64,000 nt of DNA from positions 28,880,504-28,944,503 of the forward strand of contig CM043801.1 in the NCBI GenBank assembly GCA_023974075.1, given 5' to 3'. This document shows positions 20,766-31,255 of the stretch, piece after piece. The number at the start of each line of letters is the position of its first letter. The stretch's first letter is position 1. The DNA is from Chaenocephalus aceratus (lineage: Eukaryota; Chordata; Actinopteri; Perciformes; Channichthyidae). Under the pieces are notes generated by a model, which saw only the letters and a list, made by a program, of their open reading frames with translations, ran no database searches and had not been told where the DNA came from. The position numbers and the translations under genes are program-made.

Positions 20766-22351
20766 ACCATTTATTATGTTCTGATTTACCTCTGACCAAT
20801 GAACGATCTTCATCCTTGCATAATGTTAAATCTATGCTATTGTGTGTTACTTTGTTACAGACCTCTGCTGCTGATGTAGTGAATACTGCAGCACTCCCAA
20901 GCACCCCCTGCTTGATCATTCAAGGTAATGTAATGTTCAGGGATGGGATTTTTCCTGTTGGCTAGACTTCACTGCTGCTTTTATTCTAGTTATATAATTT
21001 CTCTTGGGACATCCCTGTTCTGCTCCACCATCGATGAGCTATAGGATACTGAATGGTTACTCTAAAGAGCTTAAGTGTTCCTTTGCATCGAGGGGAGAAT
21101 CTGACTGAAGGCCTTCCATCTCCTACACTCCATTCAAGTCCAGTCTGTGAAACGACACTTACGATACTCTGACGCCATATGTTTCAGCGATTCGCGTTAG
21201 TTAAAATCTCTAGCCTGTTTCAATGATTCAGGGGTCTGACGAGTTGACATGTTCTCGTTCCAGCTGGGCTCGTAACCATCTACCCATAGAGGAATGAGGT
21301 TAAACCGTCTATCCATAAAGGCAGAGGGGGGAGGGCTAGGGAGTTGCTTTGTCGTTCAGCCAGATTCTCCTATCTGCACAGGGACCTTTGATGCTTTTAC
21401 AGTGACTGTTAAGTAGCCTACCTCACTGATGGTGGAGTAGAAAAGTGCTGTCCACCTGGAGGGTTCTGTGTCATGTCCTTGCATGCTCTGCACTGTATAT
21501 TTTCCTGCTTTTTGGTCCTTGGCCAATCATGAATGTTACTCGGAACTGGTATTGACATCTCTAGCTCAAGTATTATTTTTCATTGATTCTAGGAATGTAC
21601 CTATCCACAATAACGCATGACGGGGTATCTGTTCATTTCAGGTGACACAATGAAGCCTTCTGGGTGGATGCTATCCACCGAGGGACAAGTGGTAATGGGC
21701 CCACACCCATTTTTTTTGCATGGGGTAGCTGCTTTATTCAGCAGCGACGTCTTCAACCTCAAATATCCCGTTGGATCATGCACACTGGAGTTCATCCAAA
21801 GGTATTGTAACACTCAAACACATGATCAATGTCATCAGTAAGACTTATCATGCAAAGTTGTGTTTCACTATCTGGCTATTAAGTCCATGCCTTTCTACAG
21901 AGGCCATAAAGTAGATTAAATGCTTTGAGTATGAAGCCTGGAACCACCTATGCGAATTGGGACCACACCATCACTTGATGTTGCTGGGCTATCTTGTTAA
22001 AAAATTGACATAATGGTTTAATTCACATTATAGTATGGCTTCAAAATTCAGATAAGTAAGTAAACCTTATGTTAGAGGTACCTGAGGCACTCTGCTAGGC
22101 TACAAATAATGTTATTGTGAGAGGATGATACAACAGGTTTGGACTAGTAACAGTCGGTGTGGGAAAAGACACAGGTGAACACCTTGATAAATGCTGCCTG
22201 CAATACATGAGTGTATTTAAAACTGAAACTTATCTTTGCTTTTTAACAGGTGCTTCTTGGGCATCAACCCGGAGAAAGGCTCCAAGGCAAAGAAGCGAAG
22301 CTCCATTAACCCTCACGTGAGCACCCTTCACCGGAAGCTGATAGACTTAGA

Positions 22352-22438
22352 ATGGTCTGCATAGACTGCATGGTGTGCGGGGACAAGTCCAGTGGGAAGC
22401 ATTACGGTCGGTTCACCTGCGAAGGATTATTTGTTTAA
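22352..22438 (+). pseudogene. First zinc finger of an NR2F-type nuclear receptor, fragment
   Basis: Starting at the ATG at 22352 the frame reads [14 protein letters not shown] then RFTCEG, followed by LFV and a stop. This matches the first zinc finger of COUP-TF/NR2F receptors, including the four Cys and the P-box start CEG, after which similarity ends at 22426. It lies in the 3' UTR of the SAMD3-like gene, in another frame, and overlaps its stop codon. A match this long is not chance. It is too short to bind DNA alone. The origin could be exon capture by the transposon, but I cannot show the source. Confidence 0.8.
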
Positions 22439-22528
22439 AGGATCCGTTAAGGGTTCATCTGTTTTTTATGGATAGTTGAGGTGAACTAGTTCATGTTCCT
22501 GTTTGTTTACTCTGTTGTTTATTTTGTC

Positions 22529-22534
22529 AATAAA
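22529..22534 (+). promoter_or_regulatory. Polyadenylation signal AATAAA of the SAMD3-like gene
   Basis: Canonical hexamer 165 bp after the stop, followed by a GT-rich stretch (TTTGTGCGTTTGGTGCGTT). Confidence 0.6.
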
Positions 22535-22624
22535 TATGCCAGTGGGCTTCCATTGATTTTACCTCATTTGTGCGTTTGGTGCGTTTTTAATTGTACAATA
22601 AGATTACGTGCATTTTTGTAGTGC

Positions 22625-22721
22625 AGCTCCAGTACTTCCAGGAGGAAGCTCACACTTTGGTTTCCTGTTAAACTTGGACAGGAAACCATTGTATGAGCTT
22701 CCTCCAGGAAGTACTGGAGCT
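22625..22721. repeat. Long hairpin: 44-base arms, 9-base loop
   Basis: Arms 22625-22668 and 22678-22721 are reverse complements with about five mismatches. The loop is TAAACTTGG. It lies in the subterminal part of the CACTA-like element. Confidence 0.85.
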
Positions 22722-22744
22722 GGAGATTACAGTTATGCACGTGT

Positions 22745-22860
22745 ATCATTGTAAATTCACAGTAAATTACTGGCTACTCCTGCAGTACTTTCACAGTACA
22801 CATTGTAAATTCACAGTAAATTATTGGCTACTCCTGCAGTACTTTCACAATAGAAATGTA
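22745..22860. repeat. Two tandem 54-bp subterminal repeats
   Basis: CATTGTAAATTCACAGTAAA followed by TTACTGGCTACTCCTGCAGT occurs twice in a row. It is part of the motif-rich end of the CACTA-like element. Confidence 0.8.
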
Positions 22861-23127
22861 AAAGTACAGGCCCTTGTTGTAATTAATGTACAACAAAATG
22901 ATGTAATTCCCCAGTAACATACTGTAATATCACAGTAATTGAAGCTGTGAAGTTACAGTATACAGTTGTACCTTTACAACAATGCATTGTAATATCATGG
23001 ATGTGAAATTACAATACATTGCTGTGAAGACATTCACAGTAAATTGCTGTGAACCTTACTGTGAAAGTCATGCAACAAGTTGCCAGGTAATTATTGTGAA
23101 TTCATGGTGGATATTTTTACAGTGTAT

Positions 23128-23172
23128 GTAAGTCGCTTTGGATAAAAGCGTCTAACAAATGACATGTAAAAG
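23128..23172 (+). mobile_element. SINE tail, right part of the split SINE
   Basis: GTAAGTCGCTTTGGATAAAA then GCGTCTAACAAATGACATG completes the SINE whose head is at 15483-15634. Confidence 0.8.
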
Positions 23173-23177
23173 TAATA

Positions 23178-23390
23178 GCATTTTAATGACTAGCCTATTA
23201 CTACAAGCATCGCAAACATTGGCTCGCCTCAAGATAGATAGATACAAATATAACAGGTGATGTAACATCTGAATAATATTTCCAAATGTCCCTGAATTTA
23301 ATGTGGGAGTAACGATAATTGATGTTAACTGTAAATATAACTATTGATTAGCAAACAAACGACCCTTCTATCGTCTAAAAGTAAGCTAAC
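23178..23390. repeat. Repeat shared with 27050-27237 (inverted)
   Basis: Blocks such as GCATCGCAAACATTGGCTCG and TAGCAAACAAACGACCCTTC recur as reverse complements at 27050-27237. They belong to the same inverted hAT-like system as the 1-kb arms. Confidence 0.7.
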
Positions 23391-23962
23391 AAGTTAACAC
23401 TGTTCCATTAACTGTAAATATTCAATTGCCTTTTGATTGTTCATCACATTAACGTTACTGTACCTTTGTCTGGTTTCTCTTACTCCTCTTTTCTTTTCTT
23501 CCCTTGCTAGTTTCGATATGGTGATGGCTAATTATCGTCAGGTAGTTAGCGTCTTTTATTTCCGTCTCGGCAGGTCAAGTGTCAGTTCATAAAATCCCCT
23601 CACCCCCCCGGGGCACTTCAACTTACCTGACTAAGGGGGGGGAGCGCCATATTTTATGGTCATTGTACGCAATGTATTGGCGTAGTTCTGTTAAGATAAG
23701 ATAATAAGATGTACTTTATTGATCCCAAATTGGGAAATTGTTTTGTTATCAAATATCGTGAATACTATTTTTTTATGCCAAGGGCCGGCCCTGGGGTTAA
23801 CCCAACATTAGCCTTTTGCTACGGCTCACTTAAAGTTGTGAGAGTTTTTAAGATGGACCAGCTACTCTTATTCAAGTAACATGTCGATCACCAGACCTCA
23901 AACAACTGTTCTATTTTTATTATTTTTTATAATAAATAATAACCCGTTATAAAAGGCCTTAA

Positions 23963-24622
23963 AGCTCACTTATTATGCTATATTTGAACAATATATTATA
24001 GGAATATCAAAATACCAAACGGATCGCCCATTGTAGCGATGCCTCATACCCCTCTATTTCAGCCCCGTTACTAAAGTGCTGATTCTGTAGCTGTAGCTAC
24101 GGGGCCACGCCCACTTTGGAGCGCACATGCAGCAGAGCTGCAGAGAGAAGGGTTACAGCAGAGAGAAGCAGGTTCTCAGCTAAATGCTGCCGTGATTAAA
24201 CGCCATATTATTTTCCAAACCACATCAAGGATTATTTCTGAAACAGTATGGATCTCAAATGCATTTTCTCTTGCGAGAGGTGAGGTGAGTACCTTTTTAT
24301 ATCCTGCTTTTTTACACATACTCTCTCCAGTACAGGTTAGCTCTGAGTGTGAGCGATGCTTGCTAATGTAAACACAGACCATATTACTTCCAACACACAT
24401 CATGCATTGTTTCTGATACAGCAACGTTTCTGATAGAGCCGTGGGCGTAAAACCAGATATTACGTCATGACCGCAGCATATCTGGATCAGCTCCGTTGTA
24501 CCCCCATTTTTAGAGATTTGGTTAGACAGATTTGGTTAGACACTGTGAGTCGCCTAACACACCGGGGACACATTTGTATGTATAAAAGACATAAAAAAGT
24601 GCATTTTGCATAAAAGGGGACC
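23963..24622. mobile_element. TTAA-flanked MITE
   Basis: TTAA lies at 23959-23962 and 24623-24626. The inner ends AGCTCACTTATTATGC and, reverse complemented, GGTCCCCTTTTATGC form imperfect inverted repeats. TTAA targets suit piggyBac or Kolobok. A related sequence lies at about 56562-56903. No transposase is seen. Confidence 0.65.
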
Positions 24623-24639
24623 TTAAATGGACCGGTCAA

Positions 24640-25020
24640 ACGTTCACATCCTGGCCCTGGCTAATCGCCTCACTCCCTCACCTGATGTGTTTTCCTTCCC
24701 TGTTAATCACCTGCCTGGCCTCAATGAGCCTCAGCTGTCCCTAATCATCCCTCCTCCCCTGTGTATTTAGTCTGTGCTGTTGCCTTAGTCAGTGCCAGTT
24801 CGTCTTGTCTGTCTTCAATTAAGTGCTCCAAGAGACTCCCCAAATGTAAGCTACAGTTCAAGCTGTTAAGTTAGTCTTTTTCCACCAACTTAGTTGGTTG
24901 TTTTTCATTGCTTCAAGTCTGTTAATTTTTTATCTTGGCCTGTATTATTTTTGCCTTTTTGATTAAACGCTTAACTAAACCTTTTTTCCTGGATGTACTT
25001 TAAGTCCTATTTTTTGCTTG
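24640..25020. other. Retroelement-like sequence without ORF
   Basis: The segment around 24660-24800 resembles the reverse complement of parts of the solo LTR at 47333-47764 in composition and short blocks (AATCGCCTCACTCCCTCACC, ATTAAGTGCTCC). It is probably a degenerate LTR. No gene. Confidence 0.35.
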
Positions 25021-25024
25021 TGCC

Positions 25025-26753
25025 AGTATTTGTGTCTGATACAAAACACTCGCTCTAATTTAGGTACACATCTTTGTCATCCATTATCTTTTGTACTACT
25101 TTATCTGTCTGGACCAGGGGTCTGCAACCTTTTTGACCACCTTACAGTGTATGCTGTCTAAAGTATGTTCAATAGTGTAAAGTTTACATCAGTGTTAAAA
25201 TGCTAGTCATTAATGCAAATACTGCATACTAGCTAACATCTTGGCTAGGGCAGCAAATTGGTCGGGGCTGGCCCTGGTTAGCCCCCTTGGTGAAATCAGC
25301 AGGTGGTGATGCCGTTGGTCTAGTGGTGATGTAACATCCCCCTCCCTCTGGAACTCTCTCCCCAAAAACATTTGTCACTTCACCAATCAGACCATGTTCA
25401 AGAATAGCTTTTAATTTGTTATTAATGTTGGGTGTTGGATATAAATAAATAAAAAATGTTGATCATTTTAACCTGTAAATGCCTTTGAGTACCATGGAAA
25501 GAGATTTATAAATGAATTGTATTATTATTAATAATGAACGATCTGCAGTGGCCAACCAGATATTTTTATTTTACATTTAAGAGTTGGCCCTTTGCTTTGT
25601 TAATTGAGCAATTTGTACTAAATCTCACATTTTACTCTTTTGACCTCTTACTCAACACTACTGTTCTCACAGCTCACTTCTCAAATTCACAGATGCCACT
25701 TCCTCTTTAACCAAAACATTATTGTCAAAATTAACACATACTGTTACGTTCCCAATTGGCTAGGGGGAACAAAAGGGAAACGACACGACCAGAGTAGTAT
25801 TGGTATAATTATAAGTGGTTTTATTATAAAGCAAGGTGTAACAAAATGGCAGGCAGGCAGCCTGAAACAAACAAAAGGGCCAAAAGGGCACAGGTTGACA
25901 GATAACCAAACTAAGGGAGGACTCAAAAGGCATACAGGGAAAATACATACTAATGTGCTAAATAAAGAACAAAACAAAACCTCACTTCAAGAGTGGTACA
26001 AATAACAAAAGGGAGTCTAGACAAAACACACAGCTAACCTAAAGGCACCAGTCACAACATCCTAATCTACTCTAAACACTAACTAAACTACTCTACACTC
26101 TAACTAAGCTACTCTAGACACTACTAACAAGTTTAACCACAGTTAACAGAATTCTATAATAGCGAGAGGCGTCTGTCCACATGTCAGAGCCTCCAGAGTG
26201 AGGATTGTCCGCAGCCTTTGTACTCCTCCCCAGCAGGTGTGCGCCGGCTGTGCGCTGCGATTGGACGACGTCGATCCAATCACCATCTTCAGAGGCGGAC
26301 CAGGAGATGGGCAGCCAAGGATGTTGGAGCAACCACACAGCTCATTTGCATGAACACACACACAGCTGAAAACAATCCCAGACAGATTAAGGAGCAGACA
26401 AATAGCATCCGTAACACATACTTAAGTATTTAAATAAACTTTTTCTTGACTAAATTAGTTATAATTGAGTAGTTATTGCCTAAGTAAGTACGTTTTGCCT
26501 TTCTTCTCATTACGGGTATTGTAACCAAGCCTAATGTTTGTACTGCTCCTGCAAGTCCATGATTAAGGTTGAGGGCCAATGAGGAAGGACTTGCAACGCT
26601 GACTCCCTTATGGCTAATCTATAGCTGCATATACATTTTGCATTTTGTTTGTCTAGTCCAGGGTCTGCAACCTTTTTGACCAAAAGAGCAATTTTTCCCC
26701 CTTTTCCAACAATTTGTTTTGTCTGGAGCCGCAAAACATATTTGATAGCTTAT
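25025..26753. repeat. Right arm of the 1-kb inverted repeat, with an inserted solo LTR
   Basis: Reverse complement of 14312-15362. Apart from the 675-bp LTR at 25742-26416 the two arms run parallel to the hAT end at 26655-26753. Confidence 0.8.
25742..26416. mobile_element. Solo LTR, 675 bp, 5-bp target duplication
   Basis: It starts TGTTACGTTCCC and ends ATCCGTAACA, the TG...CA pattern of LTRs, and is flanked by CATAC (25737-25741 and 26417-26421). The other inverted-repeat arm has the empty site, near 14640-14655. No internal retroelement genes. Confidence 0.85.
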
Positions 26754-26759
26754 ACAGTT

Positions 26760-27535
26760 GTATTTATTGTTATATCATAGACAAAATTACAGTTTTTTTG
26801 CATTTATTATTTATAAAACTGTTAACCTCTGATAAGAAACAAAGAACTCTTATAAGGAGAATACAAAAAATACACAGGCCTGCTTTAAAATAAATTAAAC
26901 ACAGCACATGGGGAGTCCTCCGCACATTTGAAGGAAACAAAATACAATTAAAATTGACCCACTTTGAAATAAATAAAACATATAGCTAAACCCTAAAAAT
27001 CGTTAGGTGATTGAATTATGACTGAAGATCGTCAGCTGTCTTTCTCTTCCGTGCTTACTTTTAGACGATAGCAGGGTCGTTTGTTTGCTAATCAATAGTT
27101 ATATTTAGAGTTAACGTCAATTATCGTTACTCCCACCTTAAATTTAGGGACATTTGGAAAGATTATTCAGATGTTACATCACCTTTTATATTTTCATCTA
27201 CATCTGTTGAGGCGAGCCAATGTTTGCGATGCTTGTAGTCAGTACTCGAGATGGCATGCCCCCTGAAATAAAAACGGTCAAAATCATCCCCCTTCTAAAA
27301 CTGCCATTCCCCCTTTCCATCCCTTATGTAATTTTATCAATGAACGTGGCACTGGTATTACTGCTATTTCAACATTAATGTTGCGCATTTTAAGTAAAAT
27401 ACTGTGGGCGAGGGAGCACGCCAGACCCGGCGGCAGACATACGTCTCTGGGCGGGCAATCCCGGGAAATCTCGAGATTTGTCAAGGGGAGGAAGGGGGGG
27501 GGGGGGGTTTAGGTTGCCATAATGCTGTTGACAAC
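26760..27535. other. Repeat-rich, no gene
   Basis: AT-rich sequence, then the inverted partner of 23178-23390 at 27050-27237, then a hAT-like block and a G-run at 27495. No coding sequence. Confidence 0.5.
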
Positions 27536-28050
27536 ACATCCTCACTCCCAGGTCGGCTTATGTTGACGTTATGTCAAGTCCCCTGCCGGCTTTTTCCAAC
27601 GCAAGGGGGGGGGGCCTTAGAGTCCTATTTCAACGCAAGGGGGGGCCCTTAGCGTCCATTTTCAGCTTTCCGGGATGTCCATATGCTTCTATGGACGCTC
27701 ATGGAAGCACGGCATTCGTTTGTGTCGACTGCCCTTAAAGGCAATGAGAGCGTCCATTCTCATTGGATAACGGAGAATTGTACACCCGGAAGTAAATATT
27801 CCCCTTACTGACGATTGATTTTACAGTGATATCTGCACTACTCATCGACTAAAAAACACCAGATTATCCTTGTTAATTACACAACATTGATTGGTTTAAA
27901 TTGTGTGCAATGCTTTTGTATTTTTCCCCTTCGATTCGGAGAAACAAATCTTTTTTCGGAGTAAAGGATGGCAGAAAACACTACACTACCCAGAATCCCC
28001 AGCTATCGTTTGGACTACACCATAAACTCTGTTTGACGTCACGTGATCTT
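27536..28050 (+). repeat. Unclassified repeat, copy 1
   Basis: Begins ACACATCCTCACTCCCAGGT and includes TTTTCCAACGCAAGGGGG, GACATCACGT-like blocks and GGTTTAAATTGTGTGCAATG. The same sequence is inverted at 32480-33560 and direct at 34035-34460. It has a MITE-like look, but I could not define ends. Confidence 0.75.
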
Positions 28051-28766
28051 CAAATTTCTCCCTGCAGAAAAAAACATGGCCGAACTTCGTTTTATTCTCG
28101 GTGGAAAATGTCTATTTTAAAGTTAGTTTGGCCATTAAAATGCGTTTTGATGTCATTTGATGCGAGAAATATGAGTTGTTATTTCAGATGATGTGTGCAG
28201 TGGATGTACATGATCTTTAGTTTGCTAGTTATTATGAAGATTACTTCAGGAAATTGCGTCCAACGTTTTCATTGTTACCAAGGTGGTTGCTAGGGACGCT
28301 GCTATCGATATTATTTCTGTTATGTTGTGTAACTGTTTAATGGTGTTATCTTTATTGCTACCCCCCTTCCCCGTCAATGTATAGTCTTGGTCCACAGCGC
28401 AAACATATTAGTTTAACACAATCCGCATTTAAAGATACATTATTTTCCCCTGTGCAATTCCAGTCTCACATCTCAGAGCACATTGTCATTAACAAATACC
28501 GGAAACAGACCGAAAACATTTTTTAAAAATAAAATAATACCTTATTCCGAGTGTACTTGCTTTTCTCTTTGAAAGTCATCACATACCGGCATTGTAATAC
28601 ACGGTTCGGCTGCATTAAATATTACATATATGCCGTAGTTCTGTATTTATAGAGCCCTGATGAGAAGACCTCTAGAAAAACATGAGGAACTGAAAACGTG
28701 ACGTGGATCATAAATATATCAGCCATTAAACAACATCTTACATTTCTTTTCACACAATACGTCTCC

Positions 28767-31219
28767 ACTTGGAGGGGCGTGATTGGGAGGAACGGCCCCC
28801 CTGGTCTGAACCGGAGTGGTGGTTTGTTACTGAACTTCTGTGCTAGTCATGGATTGGCCATAACAAACACCATGTTCGAGCATAAGGATGCTCATAAGTG
28901 TACGTGGTACCAGAGCACCCTAGGCAGAAGGTCCATGATCGATTTCGTTATCGTATCATCGGACCTGAGGCCGTATGTTTTGGACACTCGGGTAAAGAGA
29001 GGGGCGGAGTTGTCAACTGATCACCATCTGGTGGTGAGTTGGGTCGAGTGGCGGGGGAAGCCTCTGGATAGACCTGGTAAGCCCACACGTGTAGTTCGGG
29101 TGAACTGGGAACGTCTGGAGGAGGCCCAAGTTCAGGAGGCCTTCAACTCACACCTCCGGCGGAGCTTTTCGGGCATTCCTGTGGAGGTTGGGGACATTGA
29201 ACCAGAGTGGTCGGTGTTCAAAGCCTCTATTGCCGAAGCCGCGGCAGGGAGCTGTGGTCTCAAGGTCCTAGGTGCCTCAAGGGGCGGTAACCCTCGAACC
29301 TCCTGGTGGACACCGGTGGTCAGGGAAGCCGTCCGACTGAAGAAGGAGGCCTTCAGGGATTTGTTATCCCAGGGGACTCCCGAGGCAGTTGCAAGGTACC
29401 GACAGGCCCGAAGGGCAGCAGCCTCATCCGTGGCCGAGGCAAAGCAGCGGGTGTGGGAGAAGTTCGGAGAAGACATGGAGAAGGACTTTCGGGCGGCACC
29501 AAAGTTCTTCTGGAAAACTGTCCGACACCTCAGGAGGGGGAAGCAGGGGACCATCCAAGCTGTGTACAGTAAGGATGGGACGTTGTTGACCTCAACTGAT
29601 GGAGTGTTGGGGCGTTAGAAGGAACACTTTGAGGAACTCCTGAACCCGACAACTCCGCCCTCTATGTTAGAGGCAGAGCTGGAGTATGACGGGGGATCAA
29701 CATCAATCTCCCGGGGGGAGGTCACTGAGGTCGTCAAACAACTCCACAGTGGCAAAGCCCCGGGGGTGGATGAGATCCGCCCGGAAATGCTGAAGGCTCT
29801 GGGTGTTGAGGGACTGTCATGGTTGACACGTCTCATCAACGTTGCGTGGAAGTCGGAAACAGTACCGAAGGAGTGGCAGACCGGGGTGGTGGTTCCCCTT
29901 TTTAAAAAGGGGGATCAGAGGGTGTGTGCCAATTACAGAGGCATCACACTACTCAGCCTCCCCGGGAAAGTTTACTCCAAGGTACTCGAAAGGAGGGTCA
30001 GGCCGATTGTCGAACCTCAGATTGAGGAGGAACAATGCGGATTCCGTCCTGGTCGTGGAACGACGGATCAGCTTTTTACTCTCGCAAGGATCCTGGAGGG
30101 GGCCTGGGAGTACGCTTATCCGGTCTACATGTGTTTTGTAGACTTGGAGAAGGCGTATGACCGAGTTCCCAGGGAGTTACTGTGGGAGGTGCTGCGGGAG
30201 TATGGGGTGAGGGGGTCTCTACTCAGGGCCATCCAATCTCTGTACTCCCAAAGCGAGAGCTGTGTCCGGGTCCTCGGCAGTAAGTCGGACCGATTTCCAG
30301 TGAGGGTTGGCCTCCGCCAGGGCTGCGCTTTGTCACCAATCCTGTTTGTAACATACATGGATCGGATTTCGAGGCGTAGTCGTGGGGGAGGGGGTCTGCA
30401 GTTCGGTGGACTAAGGATTGCACCACTGCTTTTTGCAGATGATGTGGTTCTAATGGCTTCATCGGTCTGCGACCTTCAGCACTCACTGGATCGGTTCGCA
30501 ACCGAGTGTGAAGCGGCTGGGATGAGGATCAGCACCTCCAAATCTGAGGCCATGGTTTTCAGCAGGAAACCGATGGACTGTCCACTCCAAGTAGGGAATG
30601 AGTCCTTACCCCAAGTGAAGGAGTTCAAGTATCTTGGGGTCTTGTTCTCGAGTGAGGGAACAATGGAGCGTGAGATGGGCCGGAGAATCGGAGCAGCGGG
30701 AACAGTACTGCAGTCGCTTTACCGCACCGTTGTGACGAAAAGGGAGCTGAGCCAGAAGGCAAAGCTCTCTGTCTACCGGGCCATTTTCGTTCCTACCCTC
30801 ACCTATGGTCATGAAGGATGGGTCATGACCGAAAGAACGAGATCGCGGATACAAGCGGCCGAGATGGGTTTCCTCCGCCGGGTGGCTGGTGTCTCCCTTA
30901 GAGATAAGGTGAGAAGTTCGGTCATCAGGGAGGGACTCGGAGTTGAGCCGCTCCTCCTTCGCGTCGAAAGAAGCCAGTTGAGGTGGTTCGGGCACCTAGT
31001 TAGGATGCCACCTGGGCGCCTCCCTAGGGAGGTGTTCCAGGCACGTCCAGCTGGGAAGAGACCAAGGGGTAGACCTAGGACCAGGTGGAGGGATTATATC
31101 TCTTCGCTGGCCTGGGAGCGCCTTGGGATCCCCCAGTCAGAGCTGGTTGATGTCGCCAGGGAAAAGAAAGTTTGGGGCTCTCTGCTGGAACTGCTACCCC
31201 CGCGACCCGACCACGGATA
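28767..31219 (+). pseudogene. LINE endonuclease (C-terminal part) and reverse transcriptase, one in-frame TAG
   Basis: The open frame begins in the endonuclease ([20 protein letters not shown], then [10 protein letters not shown] with the terminal Asp-His) and continues to SGKAPGVDEIRPEML, GITLLSLPGKVYSKVLERR, CGFRPGRGTTDQLFTLARI, FVDLEKAYDRVPRELLW, LRQGCALSPILF and FADDVVLMA. The C-terminal block RPRGRPRTRWRDYISSLAWE ends at PPRPDHG. A single TAG at 29616-29618 stands where the family has Trp. No other break is seen, so death is recent or the residue could be read through. The clade call (Rex3/RTE) rests on motifs and needs a tree. Confidence 0.85.
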
Positions 31220-31242
31220 AGCGGGAGAAGATGGATGGATGG
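28767..31242 (+). mobile_element. Rex/RTE-type LINE, 5'-truncated, 13-bp target duplication
   Basis: Flanked by the exact duplication ACAATACGTCTCC at 28754-28766 and 31243-31255. The 3' end GGATAAGCGGGAGAAGATGG with ATGG units is the common fish Rex/RTE-like tail. The interior is one reading frame except for a single stop. The target is itself a repeat, with an unoccupied copy at 17105. Confidence 0.9.
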
Positions 31243-31255
31243 ACAATACGTCTCC

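Larger units (their letters stand above)
19596..22534 (+). pseudogene. SAMD3-like gene remnant inside the CACTA-like element
   Basis: Exons with good borders: 20060-20429, 20861-20924, 21642-21801 and 22250-22364; possible 5' exons lie at 19596-19687 and 19761-19850. The joins keep frame across three introns. The product resembles multi-copy fish proteins annotated as sterile alpha motif domain-containing protein 3-like: YIILRRYLNRMPAPAMLEVK, then GWMLSTEGQVVMGPHPFF and LEFIQRCFLGINPEKGSK. Exon 20060 has a one-base frameshift near 20185, between EEWPFL and QRGLFSHFGILT, so a normal protein cannot be made unless this base is a sequence error. Stop at 22362-22364, AATAAA at 22529. No SAM domain is seen. 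The role is unknown. Confidence 0.7.
15635..23127. mobile_element. CACTA/EnSpm-like DNA transposon carrying host-type exons
   Basis: The ends are ACACTGTAAAC on the left and, reverse complemented, ACACTGTAAAAA on the right. Both subterminal regions (15640-16080 and about 22740-23120) are full of short CAGTAAAT, TTTCACAG and TGTAATATCACA motifs in opposite orientation. The flanking sequence is one SINE cut in two. The target duplication is ATGT or TA; the boundary is ambiguous by a few bases. No CACTA transposase is recognised. The interior carries a SAMD3-like gene remnant, a nuclear-receptor fragment, a SINE, hAT pieces and a long hairpin. An alternative is a CACTA-type MITE pair flanking a gene, but the SINE split supports one unit. 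Confidence 0.65.

Noticed and set aside
24176..24424. Minus-strand 82-codon frame
   Set aside because: Lies within the TTAA-flanked MITE and has no recognisable domain.
25744..25977. Overlapping Cys/Pro-rich frames
   Set aside because: They fall inside the solo LTR at 25742-26416 and have no known domain.
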